From assembly GCA_004151065.3 (NCBI GenBank), contig NWUY0300058198.1:1-10824 (forward strand): a stretch of 10,824 nt of DNA, in the 5' to 3' direction. The stretch comes from Larix sibirica. Its lineage: Eukaryota > Streptophyta > Pinopsida > Pinales > Pinaceae. Shown here piece by piece: positions 1 to 7,700 of the stretch. The notes below the pieces were generated by a model. That model saw only the letters and a list, made by a program, of their open reading frames with translations, had not been told where the DNA came from and ran no database searches. Each line of letters starts with the position of its first letter. Position 1 is the first letter of the stretch. The position numbers and the translations under genes were made by a program.

Positions 1-59
1 AATATCAATATTTACATCATTTACGATTTAATGCAAAGGGGGTCAAAATGGGGACATTA

Positions 60-247
60 CAGATTCCTATGGGTTCAATTGAGTCTATGCCACTTGTTTA
101 CACAAGATACCATCTTCCCCAAAATATTTTGATGGAGGGTGTCTCAACTATTAGTCACAATATTAGTTGGTAACCCAAGGGACTCTACAGATCTAAACTT
201 ATGACCTTCCCATTGACAAATGGTTCAACTAATTAAGCTAACCCTTA
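60..247 (-). mobile_element. Possible tRNA-derived SINE, degenerate
   Basis: Read on the minus strand, positions 240-228 give TAGCTTAATTAGT, matching a pol III box A (TRGCNNARYNNGG) except at the last base. About 28 nt further on, 199-189 give AGTTTAGATCT, a weak box B (GGTTCGANTCC) whose CG reads TA. The spacing fits a tRNA head. A body of ordinary complexity follows to about position 60. What is seen is the box A match and the spacing; that it is a SINE is inference. No clear 3' tail or target duplication was found, so the lower end is a guess. It could also be unrelated intergenic sequence. Confidence 0.35.
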
Positions 248-530
248 AGACTAAATTTGTTACAATTTATTACTACGTAATTATTATTTAACTAAAAGTA
301 ATTACTATATAAATAAATAAAATTTATTTCATTTAATTGACATCTATTTCATGTTTATTTAATTTAATTAAAAACAATTCTCATATAATTTAGGTTTAAT
401 TTAAATATTAAAGTTCATTAAAATCTATTGACATATAATAATATTTAACTTATTATTTGAAATAAAGTTAATTTATTAATCTATAATTAACATTTTTAAT
501 ATTTGATATTGAAATAGAATCTGTGAAGTG
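248..530. other. AT-rich intergenic stretch, no gene seen
   Basis: Very AT-rich sequence with many TTAATT and AATTTA words and short A/T runs. No open frame of useful length, RNA gene or clear repeat was recognised. Confidence 0.6.
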
Positions 531-549
531 ATTTGCTTCCCATTTGTGG

Positions 550-565
550 CTAGGGTTTACCCTAG
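550..565. repeat. Short perfect inverted repeat
   Basis: CTAGGGT (550-556) and ACCCTAG (559-565) are perfect reverse complements separated by TT. The arm resembles the plant telomere word TTTAGGG, but there is no run of telomere units. It lies just before the 43-bp tandem repeat. No function is implied. Confidence 0.6.
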
Positions 566-571
566 TCATCA

Positions 572-700
572 TTTTGTTTGCAAATCTGCTATGGATTTGT
601 TTATAGGTCTATTGTTTTGTTTGTAGGTCCATTGTGGATGTGTTTATAGGTCAATTGTTTTGTTTGCAGGTCTATCATGGATATGCTTGTAAGTCCCTCA
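572..700. repeat. Minisatellite, three 43-bp units
   Basis: Three adjacent units of 43 bp occupy 572-614, 615-657 and 658-700. Each begins TTTTGTTTG, has ATGGAT or GTGGAT in the middle and ends in a variant of TAGGTCTATTG. Units 1-2 and 2-3 differ at several positions, so the array is not recent. 43 is not a multiple of 3 and no long open frame crosses it, so it is non-coding. Confidence 0.85.
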
Positions 701-985
701 TTGTCGTAAATGATAGTTGGTAGTCATTTTTTTCATGTAGCAATGATAGTGAGAGCATATCAAGAATCCAAATTGGACATCAAGTACATGAGGCTTATGG
801 AATCTGAATTTATTGAGGAGTTTTCTTGTAGAAGTCACAACGGGAGATGATATCCATTTAAAGGTAGAAGCATTCAAATATTTGGTTATATCAAAGGAAA
901 TCGACTTATGCAAAGGAGATTTGTTAAGTGAGTGGAAGAGATTCCTCAATTGAATCTTCTATTGTAGGAACAAAAAAAAATCCAT
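701..985. other. Unassigned stretch upstream of element A, ending in A9
   Basis: No protein family was recognised in any frame. An 83-codon minus-strand open frame at 698-949 looks like chance. The stretch ends in a run of nine A (972-980) followed by TCCAT. The sequence around 966-985 resembles that at 5148-5161 and may be the left target-site duplication of element A. Confidence 0.45.
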
Positions 986-1029
986 TATATTATATGTGCA
1001 CGCAAATTGGAAAATTTAAAAGCCTTCAT

Positions 1030-1545
1030 CCTTGTCCAAGGGTTCTAGAATCTTGGGTTGTGCATAAATTGTAACCTACTATACATGTTCAGGTACTTTC
1101 ATTTTCTTTTGGACATATATATTTTGTGATTCTTTTTCTCAACAGGGAGGAATGTGACTTGATATTTTTATATGGACCTGATTTCATGGGCTCCACGAGA
1201 ATGTTTTTATCTCCTTGGACTTTCAAATTCATTTTAGAAGAAGAAATTACTTCAACCCCTATGTGGGTTAGGTTGTTACATATCCCTTTGATATTTTGGC
1301 ATGATAGCTCCCTCAATGAAATTGAGAACAAGCTAGTTTTATTTATTAATAGCAAAGCCACAAGGAAACATGTACTCTTGCACGAGATTATATGTGGAGG
1401 TGGACCTAGAGAAAGGCACTTCCAGAGGCATTACAAATCAATATGGATGAATGGAGCCACTATAAATCCATGTACTATGAGAAAATTCCTTTTGAGTGCA
1501 ATGCATGCCATGTTTATGGGAATTTTCCAAAAATTATCCAAAAAT
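1030..1545 (+). pseudogene. Element A ORF1 remnant: DUF4283-like domain and zinc knuckle
   Basis: In plant LINEs this protein is gag-like and binds the element RNA. The frame starting near 1126 shows the DUF4283 pattern: YGPDFMGSTRMFLSPWTF, then PMWVRLLHIPLIFW and a terminal-helix region. The reading then moves to a second frame near 1379 (YVEVDLEKG) and a third at 1443, which gives WSHYKSMYYEKIPFECNACHV. The zinc knuckle should be C-x2-C-x4-H-x4-C. Both cysteines are present (1497-1499, 1506-1508), but the histidine reads AAT (Asn, 1521-1523) and the last cysteine reads ATC (Ile, 1536-1538). With two frameshifts and a broken knuckle it is dead. The N-terminus between 986 and 1126 is too decayed to place. 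Confidence 0.8.
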
Positions 1546-1570
1546 TAAAGAGTAACAACCAAAGCAATCC

Positions 1571-3080
1571 CCACAACGGACAAAGCTAGTTTTATTAAAG
1601 GATGAAGTTTGGAAATGGGAAAGAGAAAAGAAAAAGGAGCAGGATAGAGAGTTGGTCCAGTAAGAGGCAGAAATTAAAAAGCTCGTTGGAAATTTAGATG
1701 AAGATATGTTCTCTGCTGAACGGAAATCTTATATTACGGACCTCGAATCTAGGAAACTAGAGATTTTGAAGTTGAAGGAAGAGAATTGGAGGCAAGAGAG
1801 TAGGGTTGTTTGGTTACAGGAGGGAGATAACAACACTAGATTCTTCCATCGTTTTGCTAATCAGAGAAGACTGATAAACTATATTTGGGAGCAGAAGGGG
1901 GAACAAAATAAAGTTTTTAATGATAACAAGTCTTTGAAAGATGTTTGGACATTTTAAAGATCTTTACTCTCAGAGCTCTTCTTCTAACCTGGAAAATCGG
2001 TTAAATGTAATTAGAAATTTTATGAGGTTCTTCAGTGAGGAAAAAGGTCTGTCTTTAGGCAATCCTATTTCTATGGAGGAGGTAAAGAACACTCTGTCCA
2101 NNGTGGAGTTCTATTTACACTTTTTCAATCTTTTGGGGAAGGATTTGACTGAGGCTATGGATGAATCGAGAAGGATGGGTCAGCTTCCAAGTAAGGTGAA
2201 TGAGACATATATTGCACTTATTCCAAAGAAGGATCGTCCGGAGAATTTTATCGATTACAGTTTGATTTCTTTGTGCAATCTCTTGTACAAAATCATTACT
2301 AAGATCATTTTTGAAAGGTTAAAGCCTTTTTTAGGGAAGTTTATTTTCAGGAACAATTCGGTTTTCTTCCAAATAGACAGGTTATGGATGCAGTGGGTTT
2401 GGCTCAAGAAACACTACATTCTATTAAATATAAGCATTTAAATGCCTTCATCCTTAAAATTGCCCTTATAAAGTCCTATGACATAGTGGACTGGTCTCTC
2501 TTGAGACTTATCTTGCTACAGATTGGGATTCCTCCGGAAGTTACCTCTTGGATAATGGTTTGCATCTCTTCTGCTAGATTCTCAATATTGATTAATGTTT
2601 CTCCAACCACTTTTTTCTGTGGTTCGAGGGGTTTAAGACAAGGTTGTTCGTTCTCACCTTATTTGTTTATTTTGGTCATTGAAGGATTGAGTATTCTGAT
2701 TAATAAGTCCAAAAGAGATGGGAAAATCAAGGGTATCAGGATTTCTAGATCTTTATTGATTTCTCACCTTCTTTTTGTGGACGGTGTACTTCTCTTCGGT
2801 TTTGGATCTCTTGCAGAATGGCAGTACTACCTATCTATCATCAACATTTTCTGCAATGCTTCAGGTATGGTCGTTAGCTCTCAGAAATCTAGTTAGTTGT
2901 TTATTTAAGTGATGATCCAGAAGTTTGTGGTCAAATTGCCTCTATTGTACCCTATCAGATGTCAGAGCTTGATGGGGGGTTTAAGTATCTTGGATTCTTT
3001 CTTAAGCCAAATGGTTATCAAATCCATGATTGGTTTTGGCTTGTCAAGAAAATTCAGAGGCACATTAGTTCTTGGTCTTT
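1571..3080 (+). pseudogene. Element A ORF2 remnant: pre-RT linker and reverse transcriptase
   Basis: The RT copies element RNA into DNA at a nicked target. A charged linker (EVWKWEREKKKEQDREL, from 1604) leads to ESRVVWLQEGDNNTRFFHRF at about 1796-1855, the hallmark just before plant LINE RTs. The frame shifts near 1950 (FKDLYSQ) and again near 2351 (EQFGFLPNRQ). Motif A reads LKIALIKSYD, with the catalytic Asp changed to Ala (GCC, 2462-2464). Motif B GLRQGC is intact (2630-2647). Motif C reads FVDG, with the second Asp changed to Gly (GGT, 2783-2785). A further frame carries GGFKYLGFFLKPNGYQIHDW from about 2968. A stop at 1661-1663 and an N gap at 2101-2102 add damage. The RT cannot be catalytic. 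Confidence 0.93.
2101..2102. other. Assembly gap (NN) inside the RT N-terminus
   Basis: Two N bases lie between codons for NTLS and VEFY. At this position element B keeps about 13 extra residues ending in SLGSNGW, the usual KSPGPDGW segment of LINE RTs. Element A lacks exactly this stretch at the N bases, so about 39-42 nt are probably missing from the assembly rather than 2. Confidence 0.8.
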
Positions 3081-3725
3081 CAGATGATTGTCTGCAGGTG
3101 GAAGACTTGTCTTGGGGAATGCAGTCCTCCATAGTATCTTTGTTTACTGGTTTTCCCTATTTGGTTTTCCATTTCCTGTGGGTTGGAAAATTGCATATTT
3201 CAAAATACCTCTTACCNAGCTTGGTTTTCCATTTCCTGTGGGTTGGAAAATTGCATATTTCAAAATACCTCTTACCTCTTGGGATAGTATCTCTAGGCAA
3301 AAGACTCTTAGCAGCTGGGGGATTAAGAATCTCTCTCATTTCAATAGATCTCTTTATGCAAAGAACCTTTGGAGAGCTCTCTTTGATAGGGGCTTATGGG
3401 CCAAAGTGATTAAGGAGAAATATCTAAAATGTTTTGATTTGGAGCAATGGTTCAGAGAGCCGGTCAAAATAAGGCAAAATGACTCTGTTTTATGGAGAAT
3501 ATTGATAAAGGCCTTTCTCATTATCAATAGGGCTATATGTTGGTTGGTTGGAAGGGGTATTCAGATCTTTCTTGGTTATGATCCGATTATTGGCTTGGGA
3601 GAAAACTATAAATTTTCTCCAGGACTTATAGCTGAACTTTATAGAAGAAAGATTTTAGTTCTTAAACAGGTCTTTCGTGGGCAATCTGTGGGGACTCTTA
3701 TTGGATCTGATTTGGTGATTTAAAT
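3081..3725 (+). pseudogene. Element A ORF2 remnant: RT thumb and connection region
   Basis: The frame at 3088-3723 continues ORF2 after a Trp-to-stop change (TGA, 3085-3087). It shows GGRLVLGNAVLHSIFVYW, a typical LINE thumb signature. FLWVG (3173-3187) lies in a different frame, and then IPLTSWDSISRQK, WGIKNLSHF (from 3316) and AKNLWRALFDRGLWAKVI return in the first frame. The later part, QNDSVLWRILIKAF and following, fits the connection to the zinc-binding domain. An apparent 60-bp duplication around one N (3161-3276) lengthens the thumb and is probably an assembly fault. Confidence 0.88.
3161..3276. repeat. Perfect 56-bp direct repeat flanking a single N
   Basis: Positions 3161-3216 and 3221-3276 are identical over 56 bp, separated by NAGC with N at 3217. 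Homologous thumb regions contain this segment once. Perfect identity in an element otherwise full of mutations, with an N exactly between the copies, points to overlapping contig ends that were not merged. The offset is 60 bp, so the frame is kept across it. Confidence 0.9.
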
Positions 3726-4367
3726 ATGGTAGATTCTTTGGTAGTGGAATGGGATCTTTATGTAGATAAATTATATCAAGCAGGGATCTTTCTTAATGAC
3801 ACAAATGATCATTCAGTTTGGTCTTATATTAAGGGAACTGGTGCAGTCACTGCTAAGTTAGCATACCAGATGTTGACTAATGTTGAGTTAGAAGACAGAT
3901 CCAGTTGGTGGAATTCGTTACTATGGCGTGGTTAGATTCCTTTAAAAATCAAAGTTTTCTCATGGACGAGCCTAAATCACAAAATCCTCACTTGGGACTC
4001 TTTGCTCAAAAGAGGATTGGTTGGTCTTGGATTTTGCGTACTTTGTAGAAGGGAACAGGAATAGGTGGAGCACATTTTTGGGAATTGTCCGTCCTTCAGG
4101 AACGTTTGGAAAGAGTTGGGTAAGTATTATCACTTCGGTGATTGCTAGGACTGTCTTAGTCTTGAGGAAAATTTAGCTTGCTGGATGAGAAATCAAAAGA
4201 AGCTACACTTATTTCCCTTTGTTGTTATGTGGGAAGTGTGGAAAGCTGGGAATCGGTTCTTATTTCAAAACTATGATCTTTCGGTGTTACGGGTCTGCAT
4301 TAACTTATTGTTTCTTCTTGGTCTGAATTGGGTAGGGAGAAAGTCAAACTCACAGATAAGCCCATGA
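3726..4367 (+). pseudogene. Element A ORF2 remnant: RVT-type zinc-binding domain
   Basis: One frame runs through the segment with three internal stops (3933-3935, 4062-4064, 4146-4148). It matches the zf-RVT domain found between RT and RNase H in plant LINEs: SSWWNSLLW, IPLKIKVFSWTSLNHKILT, then CVLC (4035-4046), and HIFGNC (4071-4088) followed by PSFRNVWKEL. The C-x2-C and H-x4-C zinc ligands are all still present, unlike the RT active site. The tail (HLFPFVVMWEVWKAGNRFLF) is the usual linker to RNase H. The ATG at 3726 is internal, not a real start, because the upstream ORF2 frame simply shifts here. Confidence 0.88.
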
Positions 4368-4369
4368 GG

Positions 4370-4841
4370 TATATCTCTCCCATGTTTGAATACATCCTGG
4401 ATATTGGTTTTTTCAATGGAGCTGAGCAAGAAGGGATGCGTGGGTCCGGAATGATACTAAAGGAAAGCACTTCTCATATGTATAAAATTTGGATGGGTGT
4501 TGGTCTTGAGTCAAATATGATGGTTGAGATTTTTTCGTTGTGGGGATTGCTTTGGTTTTCCAAGCGATGCAATATTTCAAATATACAAATTGTGGGTGAT
4601 TCTAAAGTTATCATTAACTGGGCTAGAGGATTTTTCGTCTCTTCGCTCCTTAGCTCTGGATCATTGGAATAACAGGGTTAAAGTCCTTATTTCTTCATTC
4701 ACTCATATCTCCTTCAAGCATATTTTCAGAGAGTTTAATGCAGAAGTTGATCGGTTGTCCAGGCTAGTCATTGGAGATATGGATGGTCACCTTTTTTTGA
4801 AGAATTCAGAGACAGAGCTCTGTTTGAATCTGGATTTTTGA
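4370..4841 (+). pseudogene. Element A ORF2 remnant: RNase H domain
   Basis: RNase H removes the RNA strand of the RNA-DNA hybrid. The first half reads ILDIGFFNGAEQEG, with the first catalytic Asp changed to Asn (AAT, 4415-4417), then VEIFSLWGLLWF holding the Glu position, and IVGDSKVIINWARG with its Asp intact (GAT, 4598-4600). A frameshift near 4625-4640 moves the rest to another frame: SFKHIFREFNAEVDRLSRL, which matches the C-terminal histidine and aspartate region. The frame ends at 4839-4841, probably the natural ORF2 stop. The active site is damaged. Confidence 0.88.
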
Positions 4842-5148
4842 GTATTTTTAAAGATGTCTAGTGTTTCTCTCATGTTTGTTACAACTTGCTATATCTTGAG
4901 AGCTTGCTAGCAATTTTCTATTGCTCTCTCTTTTTGTTTGAACAGTCTCTCCTAATCAATTTAGTCATGTTTTTTACTTTAGCTTTCTTTGAATTGACTG
5001 CTGTAAAGACGGAAGGTACTTGTTACTTTGAGAGATTTTGTTGTTTCCAGGCTAGTAGAAAACCTCTTTCTCTAGTCCTCTATTGATGTATTGCTGGTAG
5101 CAACTTTGATTCCATTGAATAACAAGTTGTTTTTTATGTGAAAAAAAA
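4842..5148 (+). other. Element A 3' UTR and short poly(A) tail
   Basis: About 300 nt of T-rich sequence follow the ORF2 stop, with no open frame related to known proteins. It ends in a run of eight A (5141-5148). The next bases already belong to element B coding sequence. A short tail is normal for an old LINE insertion. No AATAAA signal was seen just upstream. Confidence 0.7.
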
Positions 5149-6225
5149 GGAAGAAATCCATGGGGAAGAGGAGATTGATTCTACAGGAGTGTCACATTTT
5201 GAGAACCTTTTTAAGGCTAAGGGAAACGCTTCTATAGCAGACATTGTGTGTATCTCCCAGTTTTTTCCTTATTTTGTCTTAGTTGAAGATAATCAAAGCT
5301 TAATGGAACCAGTTACCTTAGATGAAGTTAAGGAGGCTATGAGCAGCATCCACAAAGAGAAGAGTCTAGGGTCAAATGGATGGACTGTGGATCTTTTCTA
5401 GGTTTTTCTAGAAGTCATTGAATCTGATGTGCATAGGGTGGTGGAGGAATATCGAACAATAGGTAGGATGTTGGTAGCATTCAATGCTACTTTTATAGCT
5501 TTGATCCCAAATACAAATAATCCTACTACTTTTGGAGAATTCAGGTCGATCACTCTGTTATTGCATTTATAAGATCGTGGCCAAGATCATATCCCACATA
5601 ATCAAGAGACCTCTTTCAAAATCTATCTCAGGGGAGCAATTTGGGTTCTTATCAGGAAGACAATTTCACTAAGTCACAAGAGTGGCTCCGGGAAGGACTT
5701 CACAGTATAAAGAAGCACAATTTGAAAGTCACGGTCATTAAGTTTGACTTGTCAAAAACATATGACAAGGTAAAGTGGATATACCTCCGTCTTATGATCA
5801 CACACCTTGGGTTTTTTGGTGTCCTTTGTAACCTAGGTTATGAGTTGCATTACCATGGTCATTTTTGTTGTGCTTATAAATGGGGTTGCGACCAAGTTTT
5901 TCGAGGCAGGTTGTGGGCTCCGACAAGGATGTCCACTCTCTCCTTTCCTATTTCTTATAGTAGTTGAGAGGCTGAGTAGATCGATAATAGAGGCCAAAAG
6001 GGATGGCACGTTCAAAGGCATTAAGACTGGAGAGAGTTGTTTCCTTACTCACTTACTGTTCATGGACGACATACTAATTTTTTGTGATGGTTCAAAAAGA
6101 GATTTGTTGAAGATGAAAAACATACTAGATCTATATTGTTCAACTACATGTATGCTTTTAAATGGAGTAAAATCGTCTATATGCTTTAATAATCTTGAAG
6201 TCAAAGATTTGAATCATGCTTGAAC
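5149..6225 (+). pseudogene. Element B ORF2 remnant: reverse transcriptase
   Basis: It starts inside the RT N-terminus (VSHFENLFKA, then VTLDEVKEAM and EKSLGSNGWTVDLF). Four successive frames are needed: to about 5552, 5553-5686 (LCYCIYKIVAKI, EQFGFLSGRQ), 5687-5815, and 5825-6224. Stops fall at 5399-5401, 5670-5672 and 5834-5836, the last a likely Trp (TGG to TAG). Motif A KFDLSKTYDKVKW keeps its Asp (5746-5748). Motif B GLRQGCPLSP (5915 on) is intact. Motif C is FMDD (6059-6070), with both Asp present but Met for the usual Ala or Val. The active-site residues survive, yet the frame is broken, so no enzyme can be made. Confidence 0.93.
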
Positions 6226-7000
6226 GTTTTTAAATTCTAAAGAGTGGAATTGGGGGAAGGTCTATAACATCTGGGATTTCATTTAAATCCCAACAAATAT
6301 CTCAAGAATGACTAGAGATGGATAGTGGCAAAAATAGAAAAGTAATTGGCTACATGGAGTTTTAGGTGGTTGTGTAGGGGAGGTTTCCTTGTACAAGTAT
6401 TGTATGTTTGGAGGAAACCGCGATATATTGGATGTCACTATCATGGGTACCTAAAGGAATTCTAGAAAAGCTAAGAGAACTAGTTTCAGGTTTCTAACTT
6501 TCTATGGGCAGGGCATCGGAGAGAAGAAATTCATTCCTTGGGTCAAATAGGAAAGATTGGCTCATCCAAAAGCCCTTGGAGGTTGGGGACTTAAAAACAT
6601 TTTTATGTTCTCCAAAGCCCTTGCAGCCAAAAGTGTTTGGATATTGATGAAAGGGGAATGTGGTGTAAAATAGAAATAGATAAATACATATACCCATAAT
6701 TTGTGGAAGGGTGGATTAGACGAAGGAACAAGGACTGCTCGAACATATCAGTAATCTGGAAAGCGGTGATAAAATAATTTCCTTTGATCAACATTTTTTT
6801 GTTTCTGGAAGGTGGGGAAGGGCACAAAGGTATGGGTCAATGAAGATGCCTGGCTGGGAAGTGGTAGAAACCATATTCTATCACCTCATTTGATTCAATC
6901 CCTTAGGAATAGAGGGATATTCTATCACCTCATTTGATTCAATCCCTTAGGTACAGAGGGATATTCTATCTCTCACAAATTGCAGATCTGAGTTCGACCA
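6226..7000 (+). pseudogene. Element B ORF2 remnant: RT thumb and connection region
   Basis: Heavily decayed but readable in pieces: WIVAKIEK and TWSFRWLCRGG (about 6325-6385), FLWAGHR (6499-6519), FIPWVK followed by a Trp-to-stop change (TAG, 6548-6550), then ERLAHPKALGGWGLKNIFMF and SKALAAKSVW. WIRRRNKDCSNISVIWKAVIK follows from about 6712, and KVWVNEDAWLGSG from about 6829. These match the thumb and the connection before the zinc-binding domain in plant LINEs. At least four frame changes are needed. Minus-strand open frames at 6494-6827 are antisense shadows. A 44-bp tandem duplication lies at 6873-6960. Confidence 0.83.
6873..6960. repeat. Tandem duplication, 44-bp unit, inside element B
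   Basis: Positions 6873-6916 and 6917-6960 are adjacent copies differing at two bases near the end (GGAATA against GGTACA). A third start, ATATTCTATC, follows at 6961-6970. No N is present and the copies have diverged, so this looks like a real duplication. 44 is not a multiple of 3, so it adds a frameshift. Confidence 0.9.
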
Positions 7001-7199
7001 CAATCTGGGGCAAGGTTGGATAAATATGGTTCAACTTGGTTATGATGGTGAGGAAGCTATAATTTGGGAAGAATATCTCTCATGCTTGAGGGACTGCCAA
7101 ATATGGCTATCAGATTCATTGGATGAATTGATATAGGATTTCATGCCCACATACACATATACACCTTAACAGGGTTACCTTTGTCTTTTCCTTGATATA
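7001..7199 (+). pseudogene. Element B ORF2, poorly preserved connection segment
   Basis: It lies between the RT connection and the zinc-binding domain. Short pieces such as GWINMVQLGYDGEEAIIWEE fit the variable linker seen in plant LINEs, but no strong motif is present and stops occur. It is assigned to element B by position. Confidence 0.5.
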
Positions 7200-7700
7200 G
7201 GTGAAAGAGAAATTAGTTGGTGGTGGAGATCGTTGTGGAAGATGAAGTGTCATGCAAAGGAAAAACTCCTAATGTGGTGCCTATTGAACAACAAAGCACT
7301 GATTTGGGATAAACTTCAAAATATGAATTGGGAACGTCTTGGAAGGTGTGCACCGTGTTGCAAAGAAGAAGAAACAAATATACATTTACTAATGGATAGT
7401 GAATACACAAGGAAGGTTTGGGTAGACGTGGAGAAGCAACCATGGCTTAGACATCTCTGGGTTGAATCAATATTGAGGAAGGTTTCATAGCATGGTGCAT
7501 TGATCCCATATCAAAGAAAATGAAGGCTCTCCCAGTAATTGTGGCGTGGGGAATTTGGATTGTTATGAACATGTGCACATTTGAAGATATCCTTCTCTCT
7601 TCGGTGGTACGTGTGCAGCCAAAATTCTAACGTTCTTCAATTTATACCCACAAGAAGAAGATCAGGTAACTCATCAAAAGGTGGTTCAGGAAAGAATTGA
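7200..7700 (+). pseudogene. Element B ORF2 remnant: RVT-type zinc-binding domain and linker
   Basis: Codons from about 7213 read EISWWWRSLWKMKCHAKEKL, then LMWCLLNNKALIWDKL, CAPCC (7347-7361), EEETNIHLLMDS and RKVW, the pattern of the zf-RVT domain. The C-x2-C pair is present and the His is at 7383-7385, but the last ligand is Ser (AGT, 7398-7400) instead of Cys. After a stop at 7488-7490 the linker continues in another frame as VIVAWGIWIVMNMCTFEDIL and reaches ERIDKNPPW just before RNase H. The minus-strand open frame at 7213-7443 is an antisense shadow. Confidence 0.86.

Larger units (their letters stand above)
986..5148 (+). mobile_element. LINE element A: plant non-LTR retrotransposon relic lacking the endonuclease
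   Basis: About 4.2 kb with the domain order of a plant L1-type LINE: ORF1 with DUF4283-like and CCHC zinc-knuckle remnants (about 1030-1545), then ORF2 linker and RT (1571-3080), thumb/connection (3088-3725), RVT zinc-binding domain (3726-4367), RNase H (4370-4841), a 3' UTR of about 300 nt and an A8 tail (5141-5148). The apurinic endonuclease expected between ORF1 and RT is absent. Many frameshifts and stops, two lost RT aspartates and one lost RNase H aspartate make it non-functional. The 3' end is set by the tail. The 5' end near 986 is inferred from ORF1 homology and a possible target-site duplication. Two N gaps lie inside. Confidence 0.85.

Noticed and set aside
550-565. Interstitial telomere
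   Set aside because: There is only one TAGGGTTTA-like word and its inverse; no run of telomere units.
698-949. Minus-strand 83-codon open frame
   Set aside because: No family resemblance, and neither strand gives a consistent protein.
700-966. Missing 5' part of element B upstream of A
   Set aside because: I looked in three + frames for the EGD-NT-FFH hallmark of the pre-RT linker and did not find it, so a nested insertion is not supported here.
1089-1361. Minus-strand 90-codon open frame
   Set aside because: It is antisense to the DUF4283-like part of element A ORF1 and resembles no known family.
2909-3409. 166-codon open frame read as its own gene
   Set aside because: Most of it is a shadow: the homologous RT residues (GGFKYLGFFLK, GGRLVLGNAV) are in a different frame. 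Only the short FLWVG piece belongs to this frame.
6494-6827. Two overlapping minus-strand open frames
   Set aside because: Both are antisense to the RT thumb and connection of element B.
7213-7443. Minus-strand 76-codon open frame
   Set aside because: Antisense to the zinc-binding domain of element B.
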